NCBI RefSeq assembly: GCF_000214175.1 | Contig: NC_015564.1 | Span: forward strand, 2,294,001-2,358,000 | Source of the DNA: Hoyosella subflava DQS3-9A1 | GTDB taxonomy: Bacteria > Actinomycetota > Actinomycetes > Mycobacteriales > Mycobacteriaceae | Direction of reading: 5' to 3' | Length of the DNA stretch: 64,000 nucleotides | In this document: positions 8,752 through 18,289 of the stretch, in pieces | Layout: the number at the start of each line of letters is the position of its first letter | How positions within the stretch are numbered: position 1 is the first letter of the stretch | Notes under the pieces: model-generated | What the model saw: the letters and a program-made list of their open reading frames with translations, nothing else | What the model was told of the DNA's origin: nothing | The model's database searches: none | Made by a program: the position numbers and the translations under genes

Positions 8752-9681
8752 TCACGTGTTCGGCCAGAAGGAACCCTCAATTCTGAACCGGAGGGTGTGG
8801 TGATCTCCCGACTCAAGCACGATCAGATCATCCTTGGAATTAAATGCATCCGGTGGACACGTCATGGGTTCGACAGCTATCCCGCGGCGGCCAAGTCTGT
8901 CGCCGGTGTAGATCTGCAGCCATGGTGCCGTCGCCGTCAGCCGGGCGGATAGCCCCGCACCGGGGTGACGGAGCACCACCTCCCATTCGTCACGGGGCAG
9001 GCCTCCGAAGGCGTGGTCGATCTGTAGGGGGCCCACCGCCCGGGCCTCACGGAAGTCGAGATCCACTTCCCCACCCGGGACCGTTCCGGTTGGCAGCAGC
9101 CGATCGTCCACCGTCACGACGCGCTCCGCCGGAACAGTGAGTATGCACTCGTCGACAGGGGCGAGGCCGCACGTCAAGTACGGATGGGATGACGCGCCGT
9201 AGGGGGCGGGAGACGCCCCGACGTTGGTGGAGGTGATCTCGGTACATAGCCCGCGGTCGGCGGTGAGGCGATAGGTGACCTCAGTTATCAGGTGGAACGG
9301 GTACCCGTATCGGGGCAGGCAGTGCAATCGGAACGTGGCTTCGCATGAGTTCAGCTCGACCGTTTCCCAGTTCACCCAGCAGCCGAAGCCGTGTAAGGCG
9401 CTGTTCGTGGCGTGCTCGTTGATGGGTAGCTCGTGTGTTCTGTCACGGAAGGAGTACCGGCCGTCCGCGATGCGGTTCGGCCAGGGCACGAGCGTCTTCC
9501 CCTCATATGCGATGGGGATCTCCGACGCCGTGACTGGAACGACGATGTCGTGTCCGCGCCAGATTAACCGCCCCAGCGCCGCACCCGAGGAAAAGACCGT
9601 CGCGCGGTAGTCGCCGGCGGCCAGAGTGTGAACCGTACCGTTTGCGGCGTCGTACGTGTCCGCAGACGGATACTCCACCAC
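8752..9681 (-). CDS. Aldose 1-epimerase family protein (mutarotase-like)
   Basis: About 309 residues of the galactose-mutarotase-like fold, interconverting alpha and beta anomers of sugars. Visible features are the N-terminal strand-rich region with WRGHDIV, the substrate-binding stretch LVPWPNRIADGRYSF (PNR is typical), INEHATNSALHGF with the conserved His, a later ASSHPYL with the second His, and EPMTCPPDAF containing the catalytic-type Glu near the C-terminus. Start choice is uncertain: tandem GTG codons at 9681 and 9678 follow a GGGGGA, while a TTG at 9717 would overlap the araA stop. Last gene of the araB-araD-araA operon, so it probably acts on arabinose anomers. Confidence 0.85.
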   Translation of the reverse strand: MVEYPSADTYDAANGTVHTLAAGDYRATVFSSGAALGRLIWRGHDIVVPVTASEIPIAYEGKTLVPWPNRIADGRYSFRDRTHELPINEHATNSALHGFGCWVNWETVELNSCEATFRLHCLPRYGYPFHLITEVTYRLTADRGLCTEITSTNVGASPAPYGASSHPYLTCGLAPVDECILTVPAERVVTVDDRLLPTGTVPGGEVDLDFREARAVGPLQIDHAFGGLPRDEWEVVLRHPGAGLSARLTATAPWLQIYTGDRLGRRGIAVEPMTCPPDAFNSKDDLIVLESGDHHTLRFRIEGSFWPNT

Positions 9682-9713
9682 TCCCCCGAGGCTGCGCCGG
9701 GCGCCGATGGCGC

Positions 9714-11222
9714 TCAAAGGCCTTGAGCCAGTCTGTAGTAAGCGTGGTTCAGCTTGAGGTCCCGGTTGAACTGCCGGGCTGTCGTCGTCTCGTCGATGAC
9801 CGCCAGCTCTATCCCTGCGATGTCCGCGAGGTCCTCGAACACCTCCAGGCCCACCGCGGTGGTGAGGACGGTGTGGTGAGCCGCACCGGCGGTGAGCCAG
9901 CATTCGGCCGAGGTAGGGAGATCCGGTTGCGGCCTCCAGACGGCTCGGGCGACGGGCAAGTTGGGCAGTGGTTCGTCTGGGGGGACGACATCGACGACAT
10001 TGGCTGTGAGCCGGAACCTCTCGCGCAGGTCGGACATCGACACGACGACGCCTTCCCCGGGTTCCGTGTCGAAGACGAGCCGGACAGGGTCCTCGCGCCC
10101 GCCGATCCCCAGCGGGTGGATCTCCAGCCGCGGCCGGCCAGTGGTCAGGGTCGGGCAGATCTCGAGCATATGGGCACCGAGGATCTTTTCCCGCCCAGGT
10201 GTCAGATCGTAGGTGTAGTCCTCCATGAGCGACGCTCCACCTGGCAGCCCGTAGCCCATGACCTTGGCCGCCCGAACCAGAATTGCAGTCTTCCAATCAC
10301 CCTCGGCGCCAAAACCGTACCCGTCCGCCATCAGCCGTTGGACCGCAAGTCCGGGCAGCTGGCGCAGGCCGCCGAGATCCTCGAAATTGGTGGTGAAAGC
10401 GGCGAACCCGCCGTCCTCGAGGAACCTGCGCAAACCGAGCTCGATACGGGCGCCGTAGCGCAACGAATCGTGGCGGTCCCCGCCGGGACGGAGCTCCGGG
10501 GCGACCGCGTATGCCTCCTGGTACTCGGCCACAAGGTTGTCGACATCCGAGCTGGTAGCGGCGTCCACTGCCTCGACCAGATCATTGACGCCCCAGGTGT
10601 TAACCGACACGCCGAGACGGATCTCTGCTTCCGTCTTGTCGCCTTCGGTGACGGCGACGTTGCGCATGTTGTCGCCGAAGCGAGCCAGCCGCAGCTCGTG
10701 CATTGCAGCCCAGCCGGCGGCAGCGCGTGCCCACGTACCGACCTTAGCCTGGACGACGGCATTGCTCGCATGGCCCACCACGGTCTTCCGTGTGACCCCG
10801 AGACGGGTGGCGATGTAGCCGAACTCTCGGTCGCCGTGGGCAGCCTGGTTGAGGTTCATGAAGTCCATGTCGATCTCGCCCCACGGCAATGCGACATTGG
10901 CCTGAGTGTGAAGGTGCAGCATCGGCTTGGTCAGGGCGTCAAGGCCCAGGATCCACATCTTCGCCGGTGAGAAGGTGTGCATCCATGTGATAACGCCCAG
11001 GCACTCGTCGTCGGCGTTGGCCTCCAGGGCGGCCCGGCGAATGGCCTCGCGGTCCTTGAGGACCGGCTTCCAAACCACGCGGACAGGGATACCGGAGGCG
11101 TCGTCGAGCGTAGCGGCGATGGTCCGCGATTGCTCAGCCACCTGCCGTAGGGTCGCCTCGCCGTAGAGGTCCTGGCTGCCCGTTAGGAACCAGATTGCCT
11201 TGCCGTCAAAGGGGTTCTTCAT
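9714..11222 (-). CDS. araA: L-arabinose isomerase
   Basis: 502 residues, exactly the expected size for AraA, which converts L-arabinose to L-ribulose in the cytoplasm with Mn2+. Diagnostic stretches are [11 protein letters not shown] at the N-terminus, [18 protein letters not shown] near 75-92, [13 protein letters not shown], then [19 protein letters not shown] near 310 and [11 protein letters not shown]. The C-terminal part with HHTVLTTAV fits too. It lies 14 bp after araD (stop at 11237) and ahead of the epimerase. Part of the LacI-regulated arabinose operon whose candidate operator is at 13743. Identification is secure. Confidence 0.97.
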   Translation of the reverse strand: MKNPFDGKAIWFLTGSQDLYGEATLRQVAEQSRTIAATLDDASGIPVRVVWKPVLKDREAIRRAALEANADDECLGVITWMHTFSPAKMWILGLDALTKPMLHLHTQANVALPWGEIDMDFMNLNQAAHGDREFGYIATRLGVTRKTVVGHASNAVVQAKVGTWARAAAGWAAMHELRLARFGDNMRNVAVTEGDKTEAEIRLGVSVNTWGVNDLVEAVDAATSSDVDNLVAEYQEAYAVAPELRPGGDRHDSLRYGARIELGLRRFLEDGGFAAFTTNFEDLGGLRQLPGLAVQRLMADGYGFGAEGDWKTAILVRAAKVMGYGLPGGASLMEDYTYDLTPGREKILGAHMLEICPTLTTGRPRLEIHPLGIGGREDPVRLVFDTEPGEGVVVSMSDLRERFRLTANVVDVVPPDEPLPNLPVARAVWRPQPDLPTSAECWLTAGAAHHTVLTTAVGLEVFEDLADIAGIELAVIDETTTARQFNRDLKLNHAYYRLAQGL

Positions 11223-11236
11223 CAGTGGTGCTCTTC

Positions 11237-11950
11237 CTACTGCGTGGTGCGTTGGCCATAAACGTTCTGGTAGCGGTCATAGAGACGATCGATGTCTGCT
11301 TGCGGGATACGGTCAGGGGCGCCGAGCTGGCGGGAGATGTGGACGGTGCGGGCGACTTCTTCGCACATCACGGCCGCCTTAACGGCCGCCCGCGCGTCCT
11401 TGCCGATGGTGAAGGGGCCGTGGTTGCGCATGAGCACTGCTGGCGAGCGGGACTCCTGCAGGGTCTCCACGATGCCCCGGCCGATGGAATCGTCACCGAT
11501 GAGGGCGAATGGTCCCACGGGGATAACCCCTCCGAATTCGTCGGCCATCATCGTGAGCGCGCACGGGACCGGTTCGCCGCGAGCGGCCCAAGCGGTGGCG
11601 TAGGTGGAGTGGGTGTGCACGACCCCGCCGACATCGGACATGTGCTGGTAGACGTAGGCGTGGGCAGCCGTGTCCGATGATGGCTGGAGGTGGGCGGGGG
11701 TCCCGTCGTCGATCTTCTTCCCGTCGAGCGTGCAGACGACCATCATCTCGGCGCTGAGGGCGTCATAGGAGACGCCAGAGGGCTTGATGACAAATAGGTC
11801 CGAGTCGGGCACGCGTTCGGAGACGTTGCCGGCCGTCCACACCACGAGTTCGTATCGGGTTAGCTCGGCGTGCAGGGCTGCCACCCGTTCTCGGGTCTCA
11901 GCGACAGAGGCCTGCACCTCAGGGGGCAACTCAGTCAGCGCAATATTCAC
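11237..11950 (-). CDS. araD: L-ribulose-5-phosphate 4-epimerase
   Basis: 237 residues, class II aldolase/adducin fold. It epimerises L-ribulose 5-phosphate to D-xylulose 5-phosphate, the last step before the pentose phosphate pathway. Visible are [10 protein letters not shown] (phosphate-binding Asn-Val-Ser), KPSGVSYD near 77-84, the metal-binding [14 protein letters not shown] with two His near 110, and RNHGPFTIG with a further His near 175. It starts with a GTG inside the araB stop codon (overlap 11947-11950), so AraB and AraD translation is coupled. Fuculose-phosphate aldolases share the fold, but the araB and araA neighbours decide the call. Confidence 0.95.
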   Translation of the reverse strand: MNIALTELPPEVQASVAETRERVAALHAELTRYELVVWTAGNVSERVPDSDLFVIKPSGVSYDALSAEMMVVCTLDGKKIDDGTPAHLQPSSDTAAHAYVYQHMSDVGGVVHTHSTYATAWAARGEPVPCALTMMADEFGGVIPVGPFALIGDDSIGRGIVETLQESRSPAVLMRNHGPFTIGKDARAAVKAAVMCEEVARTVHISRQLGAPDRIPQADIDRLYDRYQNVYGQRTTQ

Positions 11951-13707
11951 GAGAAGACCCCCGCCGCGTACGCCGGGCTTACAGTCCGGTCGGTCTCTAT
12001 GGTGGGCCGCTCAGGCGGCACCGGCTTGCGCTGCATGGTCAGGGCCTCCCGCCGGATTCTCTTGAGCTGGTGCATGACGTCGTTGCCTCCCCTGCCGAAG
12101 TAGTCGTGCAGCACTTTGTACTCGGCGTAAAGCGCGTCATACCGCTGGGCGGCGATCTCATCAGGAATGTAGGCGCCTACGACACGGCGGCCCATCGCCT
12201 GGGCGGCGACACGCACATTGGGGTAGGCCCCCGCGGCGACTGCGGCGTGAATGGCCGAGCCCAGTGCCGGGCCTTGTTCGGAGGCGATGGCGGACAGCGG
12301 CAGATGAGTGACGTCGGCATACATCTGCATAAGGAAGGCGTTCTTGAGCAGGCCACCGGCCACGACCAGTTCAGTGACGGGCACCCCGGCATCGTCAAAG
12401 GCTTCCACAATGGCGCGGGTCCCGAAGGCGGTTGCCTCCAGGAGCGCCCGGTAGACGTCCTCGGGGCGTGTCGTCAGTGTCTGCCCAACCACCAGTCCGG
12501 AGAGCTCGTGGTCCACCAGCACCGACCGGTTGCCCGAGTGCCAGTCCAGGGCGATCAGACCGTGCTCTCCGACCTGCTGGTCCGCGGCCCGCTCCGTGAG
12601 CAGTTCGTGGACAGAGATTCCCCGCCGATCAGCCTCCTCCGTGTATTCACCTGGTACCTGATTAGCCACGTACGAGGCAAAGATGTCACCGACACCGGAC
12701 TGACCGGCCTCGTAGCCCCACGAACCCTCGACGATCCCGCCGTGGACGACGCCACACATGCCGGGGACCTCGGCCAGGGTTTCCCCGTTCATCACGTGGC
12801 AGGTGGACGTCCCCATGATCGCCATCATCTGCCCGGCCTCGAGCGCGTTCGCCGCCGGAGCGCTCACGTGAGCGTCGACGTTGCCCACGGCGACCGCGAT
12901 GCCCTTGTTCAGCCCTGTCCAGGCGGCGGCCTCTGCCGACAAGGCGCCCGCGCGGTGGCCGAGTTGGCCGACCTCGTGATCTAGCTTCTCCCGCACAAAC
13001 CGGGCGAAGTCGGGGTTCAGGGCTTCGAGGAATTCCTCTGAAGGATAGGCACCGTCCTGGTAGATGCCCTTGTACCCAGCTGTGCAGGCGTTGCGGACGT
13101 AGCGGCCGGTCAGCTGCCACACGATCCAATCGGCTGCTTCGACCCAGTGGTCCATCGCCGCGTAGATCTCGGGATCCTCCTCGAGCAGCTGCAGTCCCTT
13201 GGCGAACTCCCACTCCGAGGAGATGAACCCTCCATACCGGTTGATCCACTTCTCCCCCCGCTCGTGAGCAAGAGCATTGATCCGGTCCGCTTGCCCCTGA
13301 GCCGCATGGTGTTTCCACAGCTTCACGTAGGCGTGGGGACGGCCGACGAACTGCTCCAGCTCGCACAACGGCGTCCCATCAGCGGTGGTGGGCACCATAG
13401 TGCACGCCGTGAAGTCGGTCCCGATCCCGATGACATCGGCCGGGTCCACACCCGCAGCCGTTATAGCCGCCGGCACCGCATTCTTCAGCACGTCGATATA
13501 GTCGGCGGGCACCTGCAACGCCCAGTCTGGAGGCAGCACCTCACCGGCGTGGGCGTCGAGCGTCCGGTCCATTACGGCGTGCTTGTACTCGTGCATCGCG
13601 CTGCCCAGTTCCGCGCCGTCATGAACCCTCACCACGACGGCCCGGCCGGACAGTGTTCCGTAATCGACTCCTACGACGACAGCTGATCCTTGATGGGCCA
13701 TTCCCAT
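11947..13707 (-). CDS. araB: Ribulokinase
   Basis: About 586 residues of the FGGY carbohydrate-kinase family at the length of AraB. It phosphorylates L-ribulose with ATP. The N-terminal phosphate motif is VGVDYGTLSGRAVVV. GIGTDFTACTMVP lies near 115-127, the family signature region GIAVAVGNVDAHVSAPAAN near 285, MAIMGTSTCHVMNG near 308, and the C-terminal ATP-site stretch VVAGGLLKNAFLMQMYAD near 460. The ribosome-binding site AAAGGTGAG leaves ATG 13707 or ATG 13701 as start; a GTG at 13710 is also in frame. First gene of the operon, with a LacI-type operator about 40 bp upstream. Confidence 0.95.
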   Translation of the reverse strand: MGMAHQGSAVVVGVDYGTLSGRAVVVRVHDGAELGSAMHEYKHAVMDRTLDAHAGEVLPPDWALQVPADYIDVLKNAVPAAITAAGVDPADVIGIGTDFTACTMVPTTADGTPLCELEQFVGRPHAYVKLWKHHAAQGQADRINALAHERGEKWINRYGGFISSEWEFAKGLQLLEEDPEIYAAMDHWVEAADWIVWQLTGRYVRNACTAGYKGIYQDGAYPSEEFLEALNPDFARFVREKLDHEVGQLGHRAGALSAEAAAWTGLNKGIAVAVGNVDAHVSAPAANALEAGQMMAIMGTSTCHVMNGETLAEVPGMCGVVHGGIVEGSWGYEAGQSGVGDIFASYVANQVPGEYTEEADRRGISVHELLTERAADQQVGEHGLIALDWHSGNRSVLVDHELSGLVVGQTLTTRPEDVYRALLEATAFGTRAIVEAFDDAGVPVTELVVAGGLLKNAFLMQMYADVTHLPLSAIASEQGPALGSAIHAAVAAGAYPNVRVAAQAMGRRVVGAYIPDEIAAQRYDALYAEYKVLHDYFGRGGNDVMHQLKRIRREALTMQRKPVPPERPTIETDRTVSPAYAAGVFS

Positions 13708-13742
13708 CACTCACCTTTCACATAGTAAATAGTCCGTATTAA

Positions 13743-13756
13743 TGAGAGCGCTAACA
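13743..13756. promoter_or_regulatory. Candidate LacI operator upstream of araB
   Basis: TGAGAGCGCTAACA matches the palindrome TGTTAGCGCTAACA at 12 of 14 positions, with the AGCGCT core at 13747-13752. It lies about 36 bp upstream of the araB start and between araB and the repressor gene. It is one of four related sites in the sugar region. Confidence 0.75.
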
Positions 13757-13766
13757 TTTATGGTCC

Positions 13767-13803
13767 AAAAAAATGGGCTTAGGCGGTAGCTAGCCCAATT
13801 TTT
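13767..13803 (-). terminator. Rho-independent terminator after the lacI-type gene
   Basis: Read on the minus strand, a stem of about 11 of 12 pairs (TTGGGCT with AAGCCCA, extended by A/T pairs) closes a short loop and ends in a run of T residues. It sits about 20 bp after the stop of the repressor gene. It separates the transporter/lacI unit from araB, which therefore needs its own promoter. Confidence 0.8.
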
Positions 13804-13821
13804 CGGTCTTGGAACGAGCAA

Positions 13822-14847
13822 TTACGACTTTTCGTGTCGAGCTGTGCTCGCCCGCGGGATAAGGTACGGAGCGACGACGGGCTGGCTGAAGTACTCGCCG
13901 TGCCGGATAAGGTTGATCACCCGGTCCACGCAACGTCGGCCGACCTCGTCGAAGTCCAGGCGCATGGTTGTGAGGGAGGGACAGAAGTACTGCGACTCGG
14001 GGATATCGTCGAAGCCGACGACGCTCAGCGCCTCCGGGACACGAATCCCCAGTTCTGCTGCTGCTTTCAGCAGGCCGAGGGCCATCTGATCGTTGGCCAC
14101 GAAGACGGCGGTGGGTTTGTCCTGCTGCAGAAGGCCGAGGCCCACTGTGTAGCCGGAGGCTGCGCTCCAGTCCCCCCGCCTCGGTTCCACGGCCGCCTTC
14201 CCCGCGGCACCCAGCGTGGTGCGCCAACCCTCGATCCGCGCCTCGGATGCGAGCCAGCCAGTGGGACCGGCGAGATGGTGCACGGTGGGATGGCCGAGAT
14301 CCACAAGATGCTGGGTTGCGGTGCAGGCACCCAGCATCTCGTCGTGGGAGACGGTGTGGAGACCGTCTACCGCACCTGGCTGGAACATCACTAAGGGCAC
14401 CCGAGCGTCCAGAGACTCGGACGCATCGGCGGCCGCCGCGGTCGGCGCGAGGATGATGATCCCGTCGACCCCGTCAGCGAGGAGATGGTCAAGCGCCTGC
14501 CGCATGTTCGCACGGTTGGCGTCATCGAGGCTCACCAGACTGGTGGCATAACCCCGGCTCCGGGCTTGCAGTGCAACGCCGAACAAGGCGCGGGAAGGAC
14601 CGTATTGCGCCGTTCCGACCGTGATGACGCCCAGATGCATAGTCTCGTTGGTGACGAGCGCACGAGCCGACTTGTTCCGGCGATAGCCTAGGTGTCGAAC
14701 AGCCTGCTCGACTCGCTCCCGTAGCTCCTCCGACACGTATACGTTGCCGTTGAGTACGCGAGAGACGGTCTGCTGCGAGACGCCAGCCAATCGTGCGACA
14801 TCGATCATCCGTGGTGCCTGCGCAGACCCGTTAATCTTGTCTCGCAT
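13822..14847 (-). CDS. LacI-family transcriptional regulator (sugar regulon repressor)
   Basis: 341 residues. The LacI helix-turn-helix MIDVARLAGVSQQTVSRVLN is at about 14-33, followed by the hinge helix region NKSARALVT. The rest is a periplasmic-binding-protein-like effector domain with VFVANDQMALGLL near 245 and VVGFDDIPESQYFCPSLTTM near 273. It starts 21 bp after the Gfo/Idh/MocA gene and is probably the last gene of the transporter operon, since a terminator follows. The recurring TGTTAGCGCTAACA palindrome is typical of LacI/GalR operators and is found before the transporter, araB and GMC units. The effector is probably arabinose or a related sugar (inference). Confidence 0.92.
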   Translation of the reverse strand: MRDKINGSAQAPRMIDVARLAGVSQQTVSRVLNGNVYVSEELRERVEQAVRHLGYRRNKSARALVTNETMHLGVITVGTAQYGPSRALFGVALQARSRGYATSLVSLDDANRANMRQALDHLLADGVDGIIILAPTAAAADASESLDARVPLVMFQPGAVDGLHTVSHDEMLGACTATQHLVDLGHPTVHHLAGPTGWLASEARIEGWRTTLGAAGKAAVEPRRGDWSAASGYTVGLGLLQQDKPTAVFVANDQMALGLLKAAAELGIRVPEALSVVGFDDIPESQYFCPSLTTMRLDFDEVGRRCVDRVINLIRHGEYFSQPVVAPYLIPRASTARHEKS

Positions 14848-14868
14848 GCCTCCGTCCTCTCTGCTCCC

Positions 14869-15858
14869 TCAAGCCCGCACTGGCGCGGGGCGGCGCGATT
14901 TGAGCGATTCTTCAACAGCAAATAGCAATTCGACGGTCGAGCGATTGTCGGCCACGTCGGTTTCTGCAACCTCGTGCCCGTCCACAGCCTGGTGGAAGCT
15001 CTGGAACACAGCGCGGAGGTCGTCGGTTTCGTTGGGAATTCGTTGTGGTAGCAGGGCGGCGGTTGGGTCGCCGTTGAGCGCGACCTTGTCCTCGGCGACC
15101 TCGAGCACGCCGTGCTCGCCGTGGAAGACGAACTCGCCGTCCCAGGAGGTCTCCGGCCCTCTCCCAGCCCATGTACCGGAATAATTAACCATGGTGCCGT
15201 CATCGAGTGTGATGAGAGCTTCGAGTCCCGGCATCCCGGAGTAGCGGCTCCACGGCGCGCGGTGCTGGATGGCGAACACTTCGACAGCTTCGCGTCCGGT
15301 GAGGTAGCGCACGAGGTCGAGATGATGGATGCACATATCTTCCAGGAGAGGAGCCTGCAGCTGGTCCCGCCCACCTTCGAGGATCTCCGCCTTACTGAAT
15401 CTTATGGAGATATGCCGGACTTCTCCGAGGATACCGCTTGCGATTTGCTGTCGCGCTCGCCGCGCCCATGGCCGGTGGCGGTAGTTCTGCGACACGACGA
15501 CCTGGATGTCAGGGCGCCCCGACCGGGCTGACAGGACAGCGGCGAGATCTTGTCGTGTGCCCACGAGAGGCTTCTCGACGAGAACGTGCATCCCGGCCTC
15601 AATTGCCCGTGTGATGGCCTCCGCATGAAGGCGGACCGGAAGCGTTATTATCACGGCGTCGGCCGGGCAGCGATCCAAAGCCTCTGAGAAACTGCGGTAG
15701 TGACAGTAGGAGTCCGTCTTGGGAAGCCTGTCGGCCGCGACCCGAACCCTTCCTCCAGCGGTGCCCGAGAGTGCAACTCCCGGGATGTCTGCCAGCGCCT
15801 CCAGCCATCGGTTTCCCCACCGACCCATGCCGAGAACTAGCACCCTGATGGGGCTCAT
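14869..15858 (-). CDS. Gfo/Idh/MocA-family NAD(P)-dependent oxidoreductase
   Basis: 329 residues. The N-terminal Rossmann motif is VLGMGRWGNRW near residues 8-18. The family signature EKPLVGT (Glu-Lys-Pro) lies near 95, and EDMCIHHLDLVRYLTG near 175-190 carries the histidine-containing segment usual in this family, whose members oxidise sugars, inositols or sugar acids. It sits between the nitrilase-like gene and the LacI gene in the transporter operon and lacks a palindromic operator of its own. Exact substrate unknown; context suggests an imported sugar. Confidence 0.85.
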   Translation of the reverse strand: MSPIRVLVLGMGRWGNRWLEALADIPGVALSGTAGGRVRVAADRLPKTDSYCHYRSFSEALDRCPADAVIITLPVRLHAEAITRAIEAGMHVLVEKPLVGTRQDLAAVLSARSGRPDIQVVVSQNYRHRPWARRARQQIASGILGEVRHISIRFSKAEILEGGRDQLQAPLLEDMCIHHLDLVRYLTGREAVEVFAIQHRAPWSRYSGMPGLEALITLDDGTMVNYSGTWAGRGPETSWDGEFVFHGEHGVLEVAEDKVALNGDPTAALLPQRIPNETDDLRAVFQSFHQAVDGHEVAETDVADNRSTVELLFAVEESLKSRRPAPVRA

Positions 15859-15973
15859 TATTTACCTCTTCTATGTTTCAGAATCCGGACTTGGCCGACT
15901 GTGATTGACGGCATTGGGAGGATGGTTGCGCAGCAGACTGTGATGCGCCTGCTACGCACCCATCCCATCTGGA

Positions 15974-17137
15974 TCAGGATCCGCTGACCTCAGACCTCGC
16001 CTCGATCACTGAGGACTCCTTCGCGAACCCGTTCGTCTGGTAGCCAGTGGGAGGTGTGATCACACCCCGCTTGATGAGCGTCTGGATGTTGCGTGCCCTG
16101 GTGGCCTCCTCGCGGGCGAGCCAGTCCTCCGTTGGCGGAGCATCGAGGTACTGGTTCTTGGGGTAGATGGGCTGGTCGTAGATGGCACGGTATTGTTCGG
16201 TGCGCATGTCCTTGAACTGGTTGTACAGTCCGTTGGCGACCCGAGCCCGCCGTAGCGCCTCAATATCGATCGTGGTGCAGACGAAGGAGTCCCCGGACGT
16301 CCAGCCGTTCTGCTGGGCGACTATCTGCCCTCGTGGGTTGACGATCATCGACTGGCCGCCGAAGAGATCCTGGATGCCGCCGTCGTCCCTGATCTCCGGA
16401 CCGAGGTTCGGAGCGACGACATAGGCGGAGTTGAACAGTGCGTGTGCCTTGTTCTGGATCTCCCACATGCCGTTCATCACAGCCGGCTCGATAAGAGTGG
16501 GCCGGACGATGATTTCAGCACCGTTCATCGCGAGACCGCGGACGACCTCGGGGTACACACCCTCGTGGCAGATCGCGATGCCGATGTTGCCGATTTCGGT
16601 GCGGGCGACCGGGAAGATCGCGTCCATCACGTTCCCGTTACCCTTCTTGGCGATCCACTCGTCCCACACGTCGTGCGGGTTCATATTGCCGAGCATCCCG
16701 CCCTCGTAGGCATCGCTGGTCGCCTTGTACCGCTTGTAGACGACTTCCCCGGCTGGATCGATGATGAACGCGACGTTGAAATAGCGGTCAGGGAAGTCGT
16801 CGTCCTTGACCATGTAGAGTTCGGCGGCGATGTAGGTGTTGAGCTGCCGCGCCTTCTTGGCGAGTTCGTCGGTCTCAGGACCGGGGATGGTGACCGCGAA
16901 GTGGGCTTCCTTCTCGCGGTTGCCTGGGGTGTTCGCGATCATGCCCTGAATGGCCATCTCAGGGATGACGACGAGCCGGACCGGGGCGCCCTCCCAGGCG
17001 CCGACCATCACGGCCGTGTCCATGAACTCGTTGATCCGCTTGACGTTCTTGACCCCGTCCTCACGCTCCTTGACCTGGAAGGTGCGGGGCGAGAGCGCTA
17101 CGACAGAAAACGGTTCGATCACTGTGGTCTCCTTCAA
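15974..17137 (-). CDS. Nitrilase-superfamily amidase/carbon-nitrogen hydrolase
   Basis: 387 residues. The catalytic triad of the nitrilase fold can be placed: Glu about 60 in VVIPEMAI, Lys about 135 in VVYKRYKAT and Cys 190 in IAICHEGVYPE. CHEGVYPE followed by GAEIIVRPT resembles aliphatic-amidase-like and N-carbamoyl-hydrolase-like branches more than true nitrilases. The protein is longer than the 260-300 residues of simple branches, with a C-terminal extension. It lies 111 bp after the sugar-binding protein gene, on the same strand. A C-N hydrolase in a sugar operon hints that the imported compound or its glycone carries an amide, but that is speculation. Confidence 0.83.
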   Translation of the reverse strand: MKETTVIEPFSVVALSPRTFQVKEREDGVKNVKRINEFMDTAVMVGAWEGAPVRLVVIPEMAIQGMIANTPGNREKEAHFAVTIPGPETDELAKKARQLNTYIAAELYMVKDDDFPDRYFNVAFIIDPAGEVVYKRYKATSDAYEGGMLGNMNPHDVWDEWIAKKGNGNVMDAIFPVARTEIGNIGIAICHEGVYPEVVRGLAMNGAEIIVRPTLIEPAVMNGMWEIQNKAHALFNSAYVVAPNLGPEIRDDGGIQDLFGGQSMIVNPRGQIVAQQNGWTSGDSFVCTTIDIEALRRARVANGLYNQFKDMRTEQYRAIYDQPIYPKNQYLDAPPTEDWLAREEATRARNIQTLIKRGVITPPTGYQTNGFAKESSVIEARSEVSGS

Positions 17138-17248
17138 TCGTGTGAGCGGGTGTCCGGCTCACAGTTTCTTGTGCTTGGTTTTCGGGTTGATGGTGTACAC
17201 AGCATGTTCCCGTGCACGCCGCTCGTGGGTGGTGGGTCGGTGACCCAA

Positions 17249-18289
17249 TTAGAACTGCCGCTGCGGGTCGTGGTGCTCCTCGGCGTTTTCTGGCGTCGCT
17301 AGGAACGTGTCGATGAAGAACTCGCCGCCGGGGCACACCTCATCCTGAGACTCGCCGCGGGCCGCAGCCACCGCCATCTCGACGGCCGTCTGCCCCTGCT
17401 TGTATGGTTCGTTGGAGGCGTTGACCTGGACCGGGCCGTCAGGGTTTTCCATCATTTTCCTGAGCACGGCCATCTGGCCGTCGTAGGTGCCGATAAGCAC
17501 CTGGTTGAGAGCACCGGCGTCCCGAAGACCTCGCTCGATGCCAGGGAGCATGACGTCGCTCAGGCTGAACACGATGTCGATGTCGGGATTCGCCGTGGCG
17601 ACATCGCGTGTAGGCGTGAGGGCCCGGTCGGGCAGCCATTCGCCGTACCGGATGGGCAGGTAGGTGATCTCAGGCGCGTCCTCGACGCTCGCGTATCCCT
17701 CGACGACGCCCTTGTGCCGCAGGTTAGTGATCGTCTCACCGCTGTACCCCCCGATCACCACAGCGGTGACGGGCTCGTCACCCCAGCGCTCCGAGGCCTT
17801 CTCGGCGATTGCCGCGCCGAGCCGAGCGGCAACCCCAATCTGATCCTCGGCGACGTAACAGAATTGATGTGGAGCCAGCTCGTCAGAGAGGCTGCCGTTG
17901 ACGACCACGAGAGGCACATCGTCCCGGACCGTGGTGGTGACCGCACTGGCGAGGCCGGTGGGATCGTGCGGATTGAGGATGATGGCATCGACCCCGCGGG
18001 TGAGAAGAGTCTGCACATCGGAATTCTGCTTGACGGTGTCACCGCCTGCGTCTGTGACGATGATCTTCGCACCAAGTTCCGCGGCTTTGTCCTCGGCGCC
18101 TTGCAGAAGTGTGGCCCACCAGTCGCTGCCGGCAAGGCGTCGCTGGGAGAATCCGATTGTGATCGACTCACCGTCGGCTTTGGAGGCCGTGGTGCCGTCC
18201 CTCGTGCCGCCTTCTGAGCCGCATGCGGTGAGCGCGAGGCCGGCGGTAAGTGCGGCGACAGTGGCAATCCCTGTGGTAGCACGCATCAT
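17249..18289 (-). CDS. Sugar ABC transporter substrate-binding lipoprotein (RbsB-like)
   Basis: 346 residues. The N-terminus is a lipoprotein signal: a hydrophobic run (ATVAALTAGLALTACGSEGG) with lipobox LTAC, so the mature protein would be anchored outside the membrane through Cys 22 or so. The mature part is a type I periplasmic-binding protein: SQRRLAGSDWWATLL, then DAGGDTVKQNSDVQTLLTRGVDAIILNPHD, as in ribose/xylose/galactose binders. Its tandem ATGs overlap the permease stop (ATGA). With the permease and ATPase it forms a complete ribose-type importer. The ligand cannot be read off; the neighbours suggest arabinose, an arabinoside or a related sugar. Confidence 0.92.
   Translation of the reverse strand: MMRATTGIATVAALTAGLALTACGSEGGTRDGTTASKADGESITIGFSQRRLAGSDWWATLLQGAEDKAAELGAKIIVTDAGGDTVKQNSDVQTLLTRGVDAIILNPHDPTGLASAVTTTVRDDVPLVVVNGSLSDELAPHQFCYVAEDQIGVAARLGAAIAEKASERWGDEPVTAVVIGGYSGETITNLRHKGVVEGYASVEDAPEITYLPIRYGEWLPDRALTPTRDVATANPDIDIVFSLSDVMLPGIERGLRDAGALNQVLIGTYDGQMAVLRKMMENPDGPVQVNASNEPYKQGQTAVEMAVAAARGESQDEVCPGGEFFIDTFLATPENAEEHHDPQRQF

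Noticed and set aside
9642-10970. 442-codon plus-strand frame opposite araA
   Set aside because: Antisense shadow of araA, which is certain; no motifs and no sensible context.
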